From assembly GCA_018064525.1 (NCBI GenBank), contig JAGHVB010000034.1:1-64000 (forward strand): a stretch of DNA of 64,000 bases. The letters are read 5' to 3'. Made by a program: the position numbers and the translations under genes. Under the pieces are notes generated by a model. It saw only the letters and a program-made list of their open reading frames with translations, ran no database searches and was not told where the DNA came from. The DNA comes from Candidatus Treponema merdequi. GTDB taxonomy: Bacteria; Spirochaetota; Spirochaetia; Treponematales; Treponemataceae. Of this stretch, positions 46,471-57,495 are shown piece by piece. Within the stretch, counting starts at the first letter, position 1. Each line of letters begins with the position of its first letter.

Positions 46471-46520
46471 AACATTTCCTTATAATAATTTTCAAATTGA
46501 ATTTATTAAATATAAAATTT

Positions 46521-47567
46521 CTATCTTATAACTCGTCCTGTTCCATCTGAGTGAACAAGATTTAAGACTTCTTTTTCTGATACGCAGTTAAAGTCGCCTT
46601 CAATCGAATGTTTCAAACAGCTTGCGGCACTCGCAAATTCCACTACCTGCTCTAAAGTCTTAAACTCAGGATTGTTTTCTTTCTGTCTGATTAATGCTGC
46701 AATAAGGCCGGCTGCAAATGCATCTCCCGAACCGACACGCTCAACAATATGAATCGAATACACGCGGGAAAATACAGCGTCTTTTCCGTCATACAAAAGT
46801 GCTGACCAGTTATTGTTGTCTGCATTTATTGACTGGCGCAAAGTGATTGCAACTTTTTTAAAACCGTATTTTTTAGAAAGAGTTTCTGCGGTTTTTACAA
46901 AAGCATCGCGGTCGATGATTCCGGAATCGACATTTGTTTTCTGTGTTTTAATTCCAAAAACATTTAATGCATCTTCTTCATTTGCAATACAGACATCAAC
47001 ATACTTTGCAATTTCTGTCATCGTTTTTTTTGCCTGTGCTTTTGTCCAGAGCTTTGACCTGTAATTTAAATCACATGAAACAGTAAGTCCCATTTTTTTT
47101 GCAAGAGCACACGCTTTGAGGGTGAGATCAGCAGTTTTTTTTGAGAGCGCTGGTGTTACACCTGTTATGTGGAACCATTCAGCACCAGAAAATATTTTTT
47201 TAAAATCGTAATCAGTATCTGAACTTTCTGCAAATGCAGAATTTTTTCTGTCGTAAATACAGAGACTTCCGCGCTGCGAAGCTCCTTTTTCCAGAAAATA
47301 AATTCCAAGCCTGTCACCACCACGGGCAACAAAATCTGTATTTACACCAAACCGTCTTATGCTGTTAAGTGCCGACTGACCGATTTCATTTTCCGGTAAA
47401 CGAGTTACATAATTGGAATCAAATCCAAACTGCGCAAGACTTACAGCAACATTCGCTTCTGCTCCGCCAAACTCAGCATTAAAATTATTTACCTGAACAA
47501 AACGATGATGTCCTTCAGGCATCAGGCGTAACATTAATTCACCAAAAGTAACAACTTTCTTCATCAA
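46521..47567 (-). CDS. PfkB family sugar kinase, probably 2-keto-3-deoxygluconate kinase
   Basis: VTFGELMLRLMPEGHHRFVQVNNFNAEFGGAEANVAVSLAQFG; VERVGSGDAFAAGLIAAL. Confidence 0.82.
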   Translation of the reverse strand: MMKKVVTFGELMLRLMPEGHHRFVQVNNFNAEFGGAEANVAVSLAQFGFDSNYVTRLPENEIGQSALNSIRRFGVNTDFVARGGDRLGIYFLEKGASQRGSLCIYDRKNSAFAESSDTDYDFKKIFSGAEWFHITGVTPALSKKTADLTLKACALAKKMGLTVSCDLNYRSKLWTKAQAKKTMTEIAKYVDVCIANEEDALNVFGIKTQKTNVDSGIIDRDAFVKTAETLSKKYGFKKVAITLRQSINADNNNWSALLYDGKDAVFSRVYSIHIVERVGSGDAFAAGLIAALIRQKENNPEFKTLEQVVEFASAASCLKHSIEGDFNCVSEKEVLNLVHSDGTGRVIR

Positions 47568-47618
47568 TCAGTCTCCTTTATCAGGTAAATGTCCCGGTCA
47601 AATTTTTATATGCTGAAT

Positions 47619-48419
47619 TTATTCTGCAAGGAACAAAGTGGCATTTGAATTTCCATTTTCAAGATTAACAAGAACATTTTCTTTTGAACCGTTTGCAAGA
47701 AGCATTGGAATTCCATAAACCGTAGTTTTTTCTGCGGCCTGTATTTTTGTTTCAATTCCACCTGTTCCAAAAGAATTTGTATCTCCAATCGTAATTGACT
47801 TTCGTAAATCTGGAATCGATTTTACTGTTTCAATTAATTTTGCGTCTTTATTTGTTTTCGGATTATCAGAATAGATTCCATCGATGTCACTGAACAGAAT
47901 CAAAAGGTCTGCGCTCCACAAAATTGCAGTAAGCGCACTCAGGTTATCGTTATCACCGATTTTAATTTCATCAAATGAAACAGAGTCATTTTCATTGATG
48001 ATTGGAACAACACCTTCATCAACTAAAGTAAACAATGTATTTCTGATGTTCAATGAACGGTGTTCATTTTCAAAATCATCTTTTGTCAAAAGGAGCTGTC
48101 CGATATGAATTCCCTGTGTCTGAAAAGCTTTTCTCCACTGATGCATAAGTTCGACCTGTCCGATTGAACAGAGTGCCTGTCTGTAATGAACATCTTTTTT
48201 GCGGGCCCATTCCTTTGTTGTCGAAACGCCTGCAACCTGCGCACCAGATGACACCAGAACAATCTGCTTTCCTTCTTTGATAAGTTTTGCACACTGTTCT
48301 GCAAAACTTGCCATAAACTCGGTATTCTGAGTTCCATCTGCCTTAGCCAGTGTATTTGAACCAATTTTAATTACAATTTTACGGGATTCTTTTAACGCTT
48401 TTGAAATATTTTCATTCAT
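47619..48419 (-). CDS. proB: Glutamate 5-kinase (short form without PUA domain)
   Basis: RKIVIKIGSNTLA, LVSSGAQVAG, LLTKDDF, NENDSVSFDEIKIGDNDNLSALTA, GTGGIETKIQAAE. Start at MNENISK. Confidence 0.9.
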   Translation of the reverse strand: MNENISKALKESRKIVIKIGSNTLAKADGTQNTEFMASFAEQCAKLIKEGKQIVLVSSGAQVAGVSTTKEWARKKDVHYRQALCSIGQVELMHQWRKAFQTQGIHIGQLLLTKDDFENEHRSLNIRNTLFTLVDEGVVPIINENDSVSFDEIKIGDNDNLSALTAILWSADLLILFSDIDGIYSDNPKTNKDAKLIETVKSIPDLRKSITIGDTNSFGTGGIETKIQAAEKTTVYGIPMLLANGSKENVLVNLENGNSNATLFLAE

Positions 48420-48553
48420 AATTTTATAATACACACTATAAAAGTTTTTGTCATTATCTCTTCTTAAATTCTTAAGATTCATCACATTTCTAGCAAGTTT
48501 TATGATTTTTTTGTATACTTAAATAAAATGAATGTCAAAAGCAGGAATCTATA

Positions 48554-49135
48554 ATGACAGAACTTTTACAATTATTAAAAATCAATAACCTTAACGATCT
48601 GGCCGACTCTTCAACAAAAAAACCTGTTCAATCTTACGATATCCTTGCTTCAAAACTGCCTCACCTTTCCGGCGTCATTAATAAGAATTTATTTGCAGCT
48701 TTTGATAAAAATGACTATTCAGTTTCTGAACTGTCTCTTAATTTTTTTACACAAAAGCCTGTTAAAGAAACTGATGAAAAAATTACGATCACCGTTTCAG
48801 ATAAAGAAAAAGACAGCAGGTCTGTTGTTTTTACTTTTGACTGCAGTTCAATGAAACTTACTTTTGATTCTTCAAATTCTTTTTCAGATGGAACTTCTCA
48901 AACCGAAAACTTTTCAAACCAAAAAAAATCAATTTCTGTTACAGAAAATACTTTAAAACCTGTTTCGCTGAGATTTATTTTTGACAATGATTCTTTTATC
49001 GTCTTTATAAACAACGGTGAATCAACTTTTTCAGATTCGTACAGACTGCAAAAAAAAGCCCGTAGAATTAAAATCAATACGACTATAACCCGCGGACTTC
49101 AATTCAAAATCATAAATCTTTCAAAAGCATTCTGA
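48554..49135 (+). CDS. Hypothetical protein
   Basis: 193 aa ORF with SD AGGAA upstream; no family recognised. Confidence 0.5.
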   Translation: MTELLQLLKINNLNDLADSSTKKPVQSYDILASKLPHLSGVINKNLFAAFDKNDYSVSELSLNFFTQKPVKETDEKITITVSDKEKDSRSVVFTFDCSSMKLTFDSSNSFSDGTSQTENFSNQKKSISVTENTLKPVSLRFIFDNDSFIVFINNGESTFSDSYRLQKKARRIKINTTITRGLQFKIINLSKAF

Positions 49136-49171
49136 TTTCAAATATTAATTTTATTGATGTTTTCCTTTCTG

Positions 49172-50437
49172 TTATCTTATCTGACCTTCGCCTTCGATAA
49201 GATATTTTGTCGTTGTCAAAACTTTGATTCCCATTGGACCACGGACATGAAGTTTCTGTGTGCTGATTCCAAGTTCTGCACCAAAACCAAATTCGCCGCC
49301 GTCTGTAAATCTTGTTGAAGCATTTACATATACACAACTTGCATCAATTGTATCCTGAAAAAGTTTTACATTTTCACGACTGTTTGTAATTATGCTTTCT
49401 GAATGTTTTGTGTTATGACTGTTGATATATCTGATTGCTTCGTTAACATCAGAAACAGTTTTTACAGCACATTCATAATCAAGATATTCATTTCCAAAAT
49501 CTTCATCTGTTGCCTTTACGACAAATCCTTCGGCAGACTTAATTCCACTTAAAACAGCAAATGACTTTTCATCTGCATGCATCTTAACACGGCCTGCAAA
49601 TTTATCAGAAAGCATCGGTAAAAATTTCTCTACACATTTTTCATTAACGACAATACATTCAAGCGCATTGCAGACACTCGGTCTCTGAATTTTTCCATTC
49701 TCAGCAATCTTAACTGCCATCTCTAAATCAGCACTCTCATCAACATACAGATGACATACACCGCTTCCAGTTTCGATAACAGGAACTTTGGAATTACGAA
49801 CGACATTTTCAATTAATTTTTTTCCACCACGCGGCAAAAGAACATCAATTTTTCCGACTGCGTTCATAATTTCATCAACATCGCTGTGATCATGTTCCTT
49901 AACTTGTACGAGTTCAAGTGAATCAGGATCGCCGCCACATTCTTTGAGAGCATCTTTTATTACTTCTACGATTTTCTGATTTGAAATATACGAATTTGAA
50001 GAGCCGCGGAGCAAAACTGAATTTCCGCTTTTGTAAGCAAGACTGAAAACGTCAAATGTTACATTCGGGCGGTTTTCATAAATGATTGCAACAACTCCAA
50101 GTGGAACTCTTACAGAACGGATTGACATTCCATTCGGGTGTTTCCAGCCGGCAACCTGCTCACCAACTGGATCTGTCTGAGAAATAACAAGACGCATGCT
50201 TTCGATTATTCCATCGATACGCTTATCATTAAGCATAAGACGGTCAATTACCGATTCAGAAATTCCTGCTTTGCGCGCATTTGCAACATCAATTTCGTTT
50301 GCACTGATGATTTCTTTTCTACGTACATCGATTACATCTGCAACATGATTCAGGACCTTATTTTTTTCTGCGGCATTCATAACAGCAAGTTTTATACTTG
50401 AAGCACGAAGCGATTCAAATTGTTTCTCAAGACTCAT
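49172..50437 (-). CDS. proA: Glutamate-5-semialdehyde dehydrogenase
   Basis: PLGVVAIIYENRPNVTFDVFSLAYKSGNSVLLRGSSN, LLPRGGKKLIENV, STRFTDGGEFGFGAELGISTQKLHVRGPMG. Start MSLEKQ preferred; the track ATG (50449) is in the upstream terminator T-tract. Confidence 0.93.
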   Translation of the reverse strand: MSLEKQFESLRASSIKLAVMNAAEKNKVLNHVADVIDVRRKEIISANEIDVANARKAGISESVIDRLMLNDKRIDGIIESMRLVISQTDPVGEQVAGWKHPNGMSIRSVRVPLGVVAIIYENRPNVTFDVFSLAYKSGNSVLLRGSSNSYISNQKIVEVIKDALKECGGDPDSLELVQVKEHDHSDVDEIMNAVGKIDVLLPRGGKKLIENVVRNSKVPVIETGSGVCHLYVDESADLEMAVKIAENGKIQRPSVCNALECIVVNEKCVEKFLPMLSDKFAGRVKMHADEKSFAVLSGIKSAEGFVVKATDEDFGNEYLDYECAVKTVSDVNEAIRYINSHNTKHSESIITNSRENVKLFQDTIDASCVYVNASTRFTDGGEFGFGAELGISTQKLHVRGPMGIKVLTTTKYLIEGEGQIR

Positions 50438-50450
50438 AGATTTCTCCATA

Positions 50451-50478
50451 AAAAAAGCCGGAACTGAACGCTCCGGCT
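50451..50478 (-). terminator. Rho-independent terminator upstream of proA
   Basis: AGCCGGA...TCCGGCT followed on the minus strand by T6-7. Confidence 0.75.
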
Positions 50479-50494
50479 GTATTCTACACTTTAA

Positions 50495-51085
50495 TTAATA
50501 ATTTGCAAGGAAGTACATTCCAAGCAGCATTACAACACGGCACTTATCATTTTCCCATTCTGATGTTTTGGGTAAATTCTGAATATAAAACCAGAAAATT
50601 CCAAATTCTGGATCAATGCGAAGTGCATATTCAAGAAAGTCATCAGACTTAGTCTGAGTTCCAAACATAAGATAAACGACATCGCCGATTATCTGAAGAA
50701 GTTCAGCATAGGCATTTGTCCACTTTGATTTAGAAACAGCCTTACAGAATTCTGCAAGTTTGTATAAAACCTGTTCCTTTAAATCTGCATCTTCCTGTTC
50801 AACCCATGTTTTCTGGATTAAAAGAGATAAGTTTTTTTGAAAGCTTGAAATAAGTTTTTCTTCAAAATCTGAAGTTTCTTTTTCAAATAAAGCAGTTGAA
50901 GATCCGAAAACTTTTGCAATTGTATCAGCCGATTTTAAAATCTGCTTTGAATTACCTGCGTCAAGCAAATTAGTAATTGCAGAGTTTATTTCATTTCCAA
51001 CATACTGTTTAATTATTTTAGATGATTCATTCCCCATACTTTGTATAATAATTTTTAAAAAGACTTTATTCAAGTGGTACATCAC
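50495..51085 (-). CDS. Hypothetical protein
   Basis: 196 aa ORF in operon-like position; no family recognised. Confidence 0.5.
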   Translation of the reverse strand: MMYHLNKVFLKIIIQSMGNESSKIIKQYVGNEINSAITNLLDAGNSKQILKSADTIAKVFGSSTALFEKETSDFEEKLISSFQKNLSLLIQKTWVEQEDADLKEQVLYKLAEFCKAVSKSKWTNAYAELLQIIGDVVYLMFGTQTKSDDFLEYALRIDPEFGIFWFYIQNLPKTSEWENDKCRVVMLLGMYFLANY

Positions 51086-51179
51086 TGCAAATGAAAATTA
51101 CGATATAAGGAAAGCTGAATAAAAAAAGGCCGGCTAAATTAATAGCCAGCCCATTTCGTAAAAAATACCTATGTGTTAA

Positions 51180-52601
51180 TTAAACAGCAAGGAAGAATTT
51201 TACGAGGAAAATCAATGAAAGGATGTATGTAAGAACAGATACATCTTTTGCTTTTCCTGTGCAAACTTTGAGGATTGTATAAGCAATCAAAGCGATTCCG
51301 ATTCCGTGTCCGATTGATCCAGAAATTGGCATTGCAAGGAGCATAAGGAATACTGGAACTGTCTGAGAAATGTCTTCAAAGTCGATCTTCTTTAATCCGC
51401 CGAGCATCAAGATACCTACATAGATCAATGCAGATGATGTAGCTGCTGCAGGAATGATTGCAGCGATTGGTGCGATGAACATACAAGCAAGGAAGATGAT
51501 TCCTGTTGTCAAAGCTGTAAGACCTGTGCGTCCGCCTGCTTCTACACCAGAAGCTGATTCAACGAATGTTGTTACAGTTGAAGTACCAGTTACGGCACCT
51601 GCTACTGTTCCGACAGCGTCTGCCAGAAGTGTTTCTTTCATCTGTGGCATGTTTCCGTCTTTGTCGAGCATGTTTGCTTTAGCAGCTGTTCCAACTACAG
51701 TTCCAATTGTATCGAACATATCGATGATACAGAATGTGATGATCAATGTAATGCTTGTAAACCAGCCGATGTTTGCAAATGTCTTAAAGTCAAATTTGAA
51801 CAATGTTGTATCTGCCATATCTGCAAATGGTGGAAGCCATGAAGCTGTTGCAAGTGAAGCAAATGGATTTACTTTAAAGAAGATTGCCTGTCCAGCCCAG
51901 AAAATAATACTTGCAATGAGCATACCGATGATTACAGCACCTTTAACTCCATAGTGAGCAAGTGCGATAATTACGAACAATCCGATAAACATTGTAACAA
52001 CAGTAAGAACCATTGGTTCCCAGCCAGTTCCCATATTGCCTTTTGCAAAACCTGCAGTCAAAGCACCAAAGAAGTCTCTCATTACAAAGAAGCATCCTTT
52101 TTCTGAATAGATACCAGCATTTGAACCAAGACCGATGTTCATAAGCATAAGACCGATAGCCGGTGAAATACCATAGCGAACTCCAAGTGGAATTGCATTT
52201 ACGATTTTATCGCGGATATTCAATACAGAAAGAATTACGAAAATAATACCTTCGATAAGGATGATACAAAGTGCAGCCTGGAAAGACTGAAGATAAGAAA
52301 TACCAGCCATACCAGCGATGTTTGCAACAACGAAAGCAAAGAAGCTGTTAAGACCCATTCCAGGAGCCATAGCAAATGGTTTGTTAGCTAAAAAAGCCAT
52401 TACAAACATACCGATGGCAGAAGCGATACATGTCGCAAGGAATACACCATTCCAGAGAGCTTTTCCGTGAGCACCAAAACCAGTCAAAAGATTAGGGTTC
52501 AATGCAATGATGTAAGCCATCGTCATAAATGTTGTAAGACCGGCAATAATTTCTGTTTTTACAGTAGTGCCGTTCTCTTTAAGTTTAAAAATTTTATCCA
52601 T
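51180..52601 (-). CDS. NCS2/AzgA-type purine permease
   Basis: KTEIIAGLTTFMTMAYIIALNPNLL, FAMAPGMGLNSFFAF, GTSTVTTFVESASGVEAGGRTGLTAL. Confidence 0.92.
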   Translation of the reverse strand: MDKIFKLKENGTTVKTEIIAGLTTFMTMAYIIALNPNLLTGFGAHGKALWNGVFLATCIASAIGMFVMAFLANKPFAMAPGMGLNSFFAFVVANIAGMAGISYLQSFQAALCIILIEGIIFVILSVLNIRDKIVNAIPLGVRYGISPAIGLMLMNIGLGSNAGIYSEKGCFFVMRDFFGALTAGFAKGNMGTGWEPMVLTVVTMFIGLFVIIALAHYGVKGAVIIGMLIASIIFWAGQAIFFKVNPFASLATASWLPPFADMADTTLFKFDFKTFANIGWFTSITLIITFCIIDMFDTIGTVVGTAAKANMLDKDGNMPQMKETLLADAVGTVAGAVTGTSTVTTFVESASGVEAGGRTGLTALTTGIIFLACMFIAPIAAIIPAAATSSALIYVGILMLGGLKKIDFEDISQTVPVFLMLLAMPISGSIGHGIGIALIAYTILKVCTGKAKDVSVLTYILSLIFLVKFFLAV

Positions 52602-52687
52602 AAAGAAAACCTCCAGTGTTATGGAAAAAAAGATATTTCCATTTTAACATATAAGAGTCGTTTATGAAAGAAAATTTATTTTACTGT

Positions 52688-53275
52688 TTAATTATTACTC
52701 TTTTTAGTAATCGCAATTCCATCGCCAAGAGTAAGAAATTCAGTTTCAAAATCGGGATTAGTTTTTAAAAAGTCAATGTACTTACGGATTTTTTTTACAA
52801 GCTTTATCGTGCTGTAATTGTGGGTCAAACTTAAATCGTCAACCATTCCGTGAAAAGAAAGATTGTCGCTTATAAAGACACCATTTTCAGAAAGGTTATC
52901 CTGAAAATGCTCAAAAAATTTTCTGTACTGAGCCTTTGGTCCATCAATAAAAATCAAATCAAATTTTCTGTCAAAGTCAAAAGTTGCTGCATCGCCAAGA
53001 TAAACCAAAATCCGTTCACCCAGACCATTATCAGCAACATTTTTTACAGCTTCATGATACCGCTCAATATCAAATTCAATTGTTGAAACAAAAACATCAT
53101 CTTTTGTTTTTGCAAATCTTATCGATGAATAACCGATTCCTGTTCCAATTTCAAGAATTGTTTTTACATCGTGTTCAACAATATAATTGCAGATAAAATC
53201 AATTCCTTCGTCTTTCATAATCGGAACGGAATGAGTCTTTGCAAATTTTTTGATCTGAGTGATTTCCTGCATCAA
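52688..53275 (-). CDS. Class I SAM-dependent O-methyltransferase (YrrM/TrmR-like)
   Basis: ILEIGTGIGYSSIRFA, FDLIFIDGPKAQYRKFFEHF, ISDNLSFHG. Confidence 0.83.
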   Translation of the reverse strand: MMQEITQIKKFAKTHSVPIMKDEGIDFICNYIVEHDVKTILEIGTGIGYSSIRFAKTKDDVFVSTIEFDIERYHEAVKNVADNGLGERILVYLGDAATFDFDRKFDLIFIDGPKAQYRKFFEHFQDNLSENGVFISDNLSFHGMVDDLSLTHNYSTIKLVKKIRKYIDFLKTNPDFETEFLTLGDGIAITKKSNN

Positions 53276-53309
53276 TAAGAGCCTTAAAACTTTATTTGGA
53301 ATTTTATGC

Positions 53310-53675
53310 TTATTTTTTTTCCATCAGATATCTTGCAACAAAATCAGGCTGTAATTTATCCTGCATTTTAAAACCTTTAATTACAGCTTTTGTAAGACAT
53401 TTCTGAATGATAAAGCTTACCCAGATTCCGGCAACAACTGCAACAATTCTGATTGGAGTTAAAACTTTTCCAAAAGATTCTGCAGACATATCAGGTGTTA
53501 TACTTCTAAAAATAAAAACTGAAAGAAGTAAAAATGCAAATACAAGAACAATTGTAATAACAAGATTTAAAATACTTGAAATTCCGACAAAAATATATGT
53601 ATTAATTTTCTGTTTTTTTGGTGTCATCGCCTTTTTATCAGGGGCACCGATATTTTTTAATTCTTCTTCTGTCAT
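53310..53675 (-). CDS. Small membrane protein
   Basis: 121 aa with two hydrophobic segments. Confidence 0.55.
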   Translation of the reverse strand: MTEEELKNIGAPDKKAMTPKKQKINTYIFVGISSILNLVITIVLVFAFLLLSVFIFRSITPDMSAESFGKVLTPIRIVAVVAGIWVSFIIQKCLTKAVIKGFKMQDKLQPDFVARYLMEKK

Positions 53676-53692
53676 TTTCTTTTTCCTTAATT

Positions 53693-54247
53693 TTATTTTT
53701 TACCTTTTTTTTCTGAATCCGAAATCATCATAATAAAAGTTATGATTAAAATAATTCCAAACACAACAATCATCGCATCAGCAAAATTAAAGGTCGGCCA
53801 TCTTTCAAGACCAAATATTCCAAAAAATTTTACATCAACAAAATCAACAACACCATTCGGTCTGAAAATTCTATCAATCAAATTTCCGATTCCGCCGCCG
53901 ACAATAGCTGCAATACACCATCTCTGGAGTTTTGTAAATTCATTATTTCTAATTGAAAAATAAATAATGTAGGCAATTACAATCAGCGGAATGACAGAAA
54001 AAATAACTTTTCTAACTACAAGCGGCCATGTTCCACCCATACTGAATGCAACACCAAGATTTCTTACATGAATAATACGGATTAAATCTCCGCCAAAGCA
54101 AAGTTCTGGAACCAGTGTATACGCTGGAATATATTTTACTACAATCCATTTTGTAAGCTGATCAAGGATAATTACAGCAAGCGCAAGACAAAATGGAACT
54201 GTTCGTTTAATGATTTCATTTCTGGTAAGATTATTTTCAGTTTTCAT
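53693..54247 (-). CDS. lspA: Lipoprotein signal peptidase II
   Basis: ILDQLTKWIVVKYIP, RNLGVAFSMG, GGGIGNLIDRIFRPNGVVDFVDV, FNFADAMIVVG-like end. Confidence 0.93.
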   Translation of the reverse strand: MKTENNLTRNEIIKRTVPFCLALAVIILDQLTKWIVVKYIPAYTLVPELCFGGDLIRIIHVRNLGVAFSMGGTWPLVVRKVIFSVIPLIVIAYIIYFSIRNNEFTKLQRWCIAAIVGGGIGNLIDRIFRPNGVVDFVDVKFFGIFGLERWPTFNFADAMIVVFGIILIITFIMMISDSEKKGKK

Positions 54248-54311
54248 AATTATAAATATATCAATTATCCCTGATACCGTAAAGTAAAAACAGAATTCAA
54301 TTCTGATTTTT

Positions 54312-56777
54312 TTATTTTTTAATAAGCATCGTACAGATTACTGCTGTCGTAAGACCGACAAAAACCGAAAGACCAAACATAAAAACCGGCGCAAAAGAAC
54401 TCAAAGCCAAAGCTCCAAACGAAAGAGCACTTGAAATAAACGAAAGTCCTATTGCAACGGAATTCAATTTTTCACTGTCTTCTACTGCGTAAATTATGTA
54501 ATCAATACTCAATCCAAAAACCAGAATAATCCCGGTTACGCTGAAAAATCCAAGTGGAACATTTACAGCAGCAAGAACTGAAACACAGGTTAATACCGTT
54601 ATTACAGGAATTACAATTATTTTTAACAACTCTTTCCAGCTGTAGAAAAACTTTATGACAATAATCATTAAAAGAAAAGCAATCAACAGAAAACCAAGCA
54701 TAATTTTTGTCAAAGAGTTTAATTGAACCGAAACATCAGCAATTTTATTCACAAAATAAATCTGTTCAAAATCAGTGCAAAGATTTTTCATTTCTTCAGA
54801 AGAATCAAAATGCATCGGCATTATGACGCTGTAATAAAAATCATCTACCTGGCCTATCCATAAACTTGAAACTGCAGATTTTATAAAATCCGGAGTATCT
54901 TCAATTCCGATAAATTTATTTTCCGATTCCTGATAATCGCGTATGACTTTCTCTGTCAAAAAATCAGATTCTTCACTATCCATTCCATACATCAGGTACT
55001 GATCTTTAATAAACGGTAAAAGTTTAGTAAATGAATTATAAGATTTTTTCTGCAGATCTTTTGAAGGAATATATTTAGTAACACAATTATAATTAAAAAA
55101 TTTATTTTCTTTTTTTGTTTTATATTCTTCTAAAACTTTTACAAAACGTGCTTCATTATTTAAAACTTCGTCTTTTGTTTTTCCCTTTACGATAAAATAA
55201 CAGCCGTTTGTTCCCGGATTAAGAACCTGATTTGATTCTTTTTCATTTTCAAGAAGTTTTCCTTTCATCGAGTAAAATGTTTTTAAATTATTATCAATCC
55301 GGATATTTTGTCTGAATATAATAATGAAAATCAAACTTGCAGAAACAATTGCAATAAGAAAAACCGGTTTAATTAACGGATGATTTAAATTTAACGATTT
55401 TATTTTTTCTCCAATGGAATTTGCGAAAGATTTTTTTCCGTTTGAATTACCAATTCCTTTTTTTGTACAGGACTTAATTTCTGGATATAAACAGATTGAA
55501 GTCAGATACGAACTTAAAATTCCGCTGAAACTAAAAACAGCAACCTGTTTCAATAACGCAAATGATGAAAACATCAAAAGCAGATAACAGATTTCTGTTG
55601 AAACAAGAGACAAAGTTAATCCCTTAAAAAGTTTTTTTCTTATCTGATTACCATCATCAAGTTCTGTATCAGCTTTCCATCTCACAAAAAAATGAACGCT
55701 GTAATCAAGACAAGTTCCAATTAAAGTAGTTCCAAATACAAATGTCAGAATATGAATTTCACCAAAAATAACAAGAACACAGCAGAATGCTGTCAGCGCA
55801 GAAATCATAATTGCACTGACAGAACACACTACAGGAATTCCATTTCTAAAAACATAAATACAGATTAAAATTATTATAATCAAAGATATCGTTGAAATAA
55901 GTGAAATTTCAAATTGCGCAGAAGTTGAACTTTCATAACTGTGAAACGGAACACCGGAAAAAATAAAATCTATTTCAGATTCTTCAGATTTTTTATCTGA
56001 TGACCTTTCACGATTTAAAGATTCAGATTTGATTTGTTCTGCAGTTTCGTATATTTTTTTTATACCGCTGTTTTTATTTGTAATTGAAGCACCTTCAGGA
56101 GTTAAAATTCCACGAATCATTACATAACAGCTGTCATCATAATATGCCGAAAGAACATCATCACTAAGATTCATCGCTGTTCCATTTGTCATAAGCTTAT
56201 TAAGAGCTGTCATCAATTCTGACTCGCCAAGCAGAAATGGATCGCGGTCAATATTATCTACAGAACTCCATCCGCCATAAATATTCAAATTTGCATCATC
56301 AATAAACTCCAGAATTCCTTCTTCGCTTGAAAGAAGTTCTGTCTGATCATCATCAAGTAAAAAATATCTGTTCTTAAAATAATAATCATGAATTTCATTC
56401 ATCACTGCCGGATCAACAGTCAGCGAAATTTCTTCAAAACTTTCGACTCCGCCTGCTTTTGAAGTAACCGCGTCTTTTTCGTTTAATCGTTCGACAAACT
56501 TTTCTGCAGCTGATTTTGCATAAGATAAATCTTTTCCTTTTGCAAGAACAATAAACATTCTTCCAGTCTTTGTACTTAATACCGCATCAGCCTTACTTAC
56601 TTCACGACTGTTATTTGACTGTGGAAGAATATCAAAAAGATTTGTATTTATACTAAATTTTTTTCCACTTAAAAATAAAATTGCCATCATTACAAATAAA
56701 ATTGAATGAATGGCAATCCATAGAGTTCTAAATCCGTTGTTCTTAGTTAAATTATTTTTCAAAATACTGCTTTTCAC
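54312..56777 (-). CDS. MMPL/RND-type exporter of an aryl-polyene-like cluster
   Basis: 821 aa; twelve-TM organisation in two halves, FGTTLIGTCLDYSVHFFVRW and VFGLSIDYIIYAVED. Confidence 0.82.
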   Translation of the reverse strand: MKSSILKNNLTKNNGFRTLWIAIHSILFVMMAILFLSGKKFSINTNLFDILPQSNNSREVSKADAVLSTKTGRMFIVLAKGKDLSYAKSAAEKFVERLNEKDAVTSKAGGVESFEEISLTVDPAVMNEIHDYYFKNRYFLLDDDQTELLSSEEGILEFIDDANLNIYGGWSSVDNIDRDPFLLGESELMTALNKLMTNGTAMNLSDDVLSAYYDDSCYVMIRGILTPEGASITNKNSGIKKIYETAEQIKSESLNRERSSDKKSEESEIDFIFSGVPFHSYESSTSAQFEISLISTISLIIIILICIYVFRNGIPVVCSVSAIMISALTAFCCVLVIFGEIHILTFVFGTTLIGTCLDYSVHFFVRWKADTELDDGNQIRKKLFKGLTLSLVSTEICYLLLMFSSFALLKQVAVFSFSGILSSYLTSICLYPEIKSCTKKGIGNSNGKKSFANSIGEKIKSLNLNHPLIKPVFLIAIVSASLIFIIIFRQNIRIDNNLKTFYSMKGKLLENEKESNQVLNPGTNGCYFIVKGKTKDEVLNNEARFVKVLEEYKTKKENKFFNYNCVTKYIPSKDLQKKSYNSFTKLLPFIKDQYLMYGMDSEESDFLTEKVIRDYQESENKFIGIEDTPDFIKSAVSSLWIGQVDDFYYSVIMPMHFDSSEEMKNLCTDFEQIYFVNKIADVSVQLNSLTKIMLGFLLIAFLLMIIVIKFFYSWKELLKIIVIPVITVLTCVSVLAAVNVPLGFFSVTGIILVFGLSIDYIIYAVEDSEKLNSVAIGLSFISSALSFGALALSSFAPVFMFGLSVFVGLTTAVICTMLIKK

Positions 56778-57495
56778 TTTCCGATAAAGAATTTATTCCG
56801 GTTTGTCCCGAGAGAACATATTTTTTTTCGTCATCATTAAACTGAATGATTGTAAACTCATTTATTTCTGCACTGTTACCAGCAATCTGTGCTTTAATAA
56901 CTACTTTTTTTAAATAAACTGCAATTGTTTTATCAGATGGAATTAATTCAATTTCAAAATTTTTTTCATTTTTATTTTCTTTGCAGTTAATTTCAAACTT
57001 TGAATTTATTTCATCATAACGGCCGGTAAAAATTGCAGAAATAACATCAGCAATTCCTTTAAATGTTTCATTCTGCTTTCCATCCATTACTTTTTTCTGT
57101 CCGCGAATTTCCTGAACAATTCTATCATCCATCATCACCATAACAGATTTTACAGGCTTTTCTGTAAACCAGATGATTCCATCATTCTGACTTAAAGTAT
57201 ATGTTCCGGATGAATTGATTGCTTTTCCTGTCTTTGCTGATTTCTGAGCAAGTGTAAAATCACCATGAATGATTTTATTTTCAGAAAGTTTCATACAGAA
57301 AAATTTAAATGAATCTAATGTTTCTGAAAATATATTTGCATTAAAAAAAATTACACTTAATAAAATTAAAAAATTAATTTTTCGTAAATTAAAAAAACTC
57401 AATTTATTTTTGCTCCACACTTTATGCGTTTTTTTCTTCATCTTTTGAATCTGCCCAGAAATTATAAAAGTTATACCACTGAAACGGATGTTCAA
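56752..57495 (-). CDS. LolA-like outer-membrane lipoprotein carrier family protein
   Basis: GDFTLAQKSAKTGKAINSSGTYTLSQNDGIIWFTEKPVKSVMVM...; cluster context. True start probably downstream of the track ATG. Confidence 0.72.
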   Translation of the reverse strand: MNIRFSGITFIISGQIQKMKKKTHKVWSKNKLSFFNLRKINFLILLSVIFFNANIFSETLDSFKFFCMKLSENKIIHGDFTLAQKSAKTGKAINSSGTYTLSQNDGIIWFTEKPVKSVMVMMDDRIVQEIRGQKKVMDGKQNETFKGIADVISAIFTGRYDEINSKFEINCKENKNEKNFEIELIPSDKTIAVYLKKVVIKAQIAGNSAEINEFTIIQFNDDEKKYVLSGQTGINSLSESEKQYFEK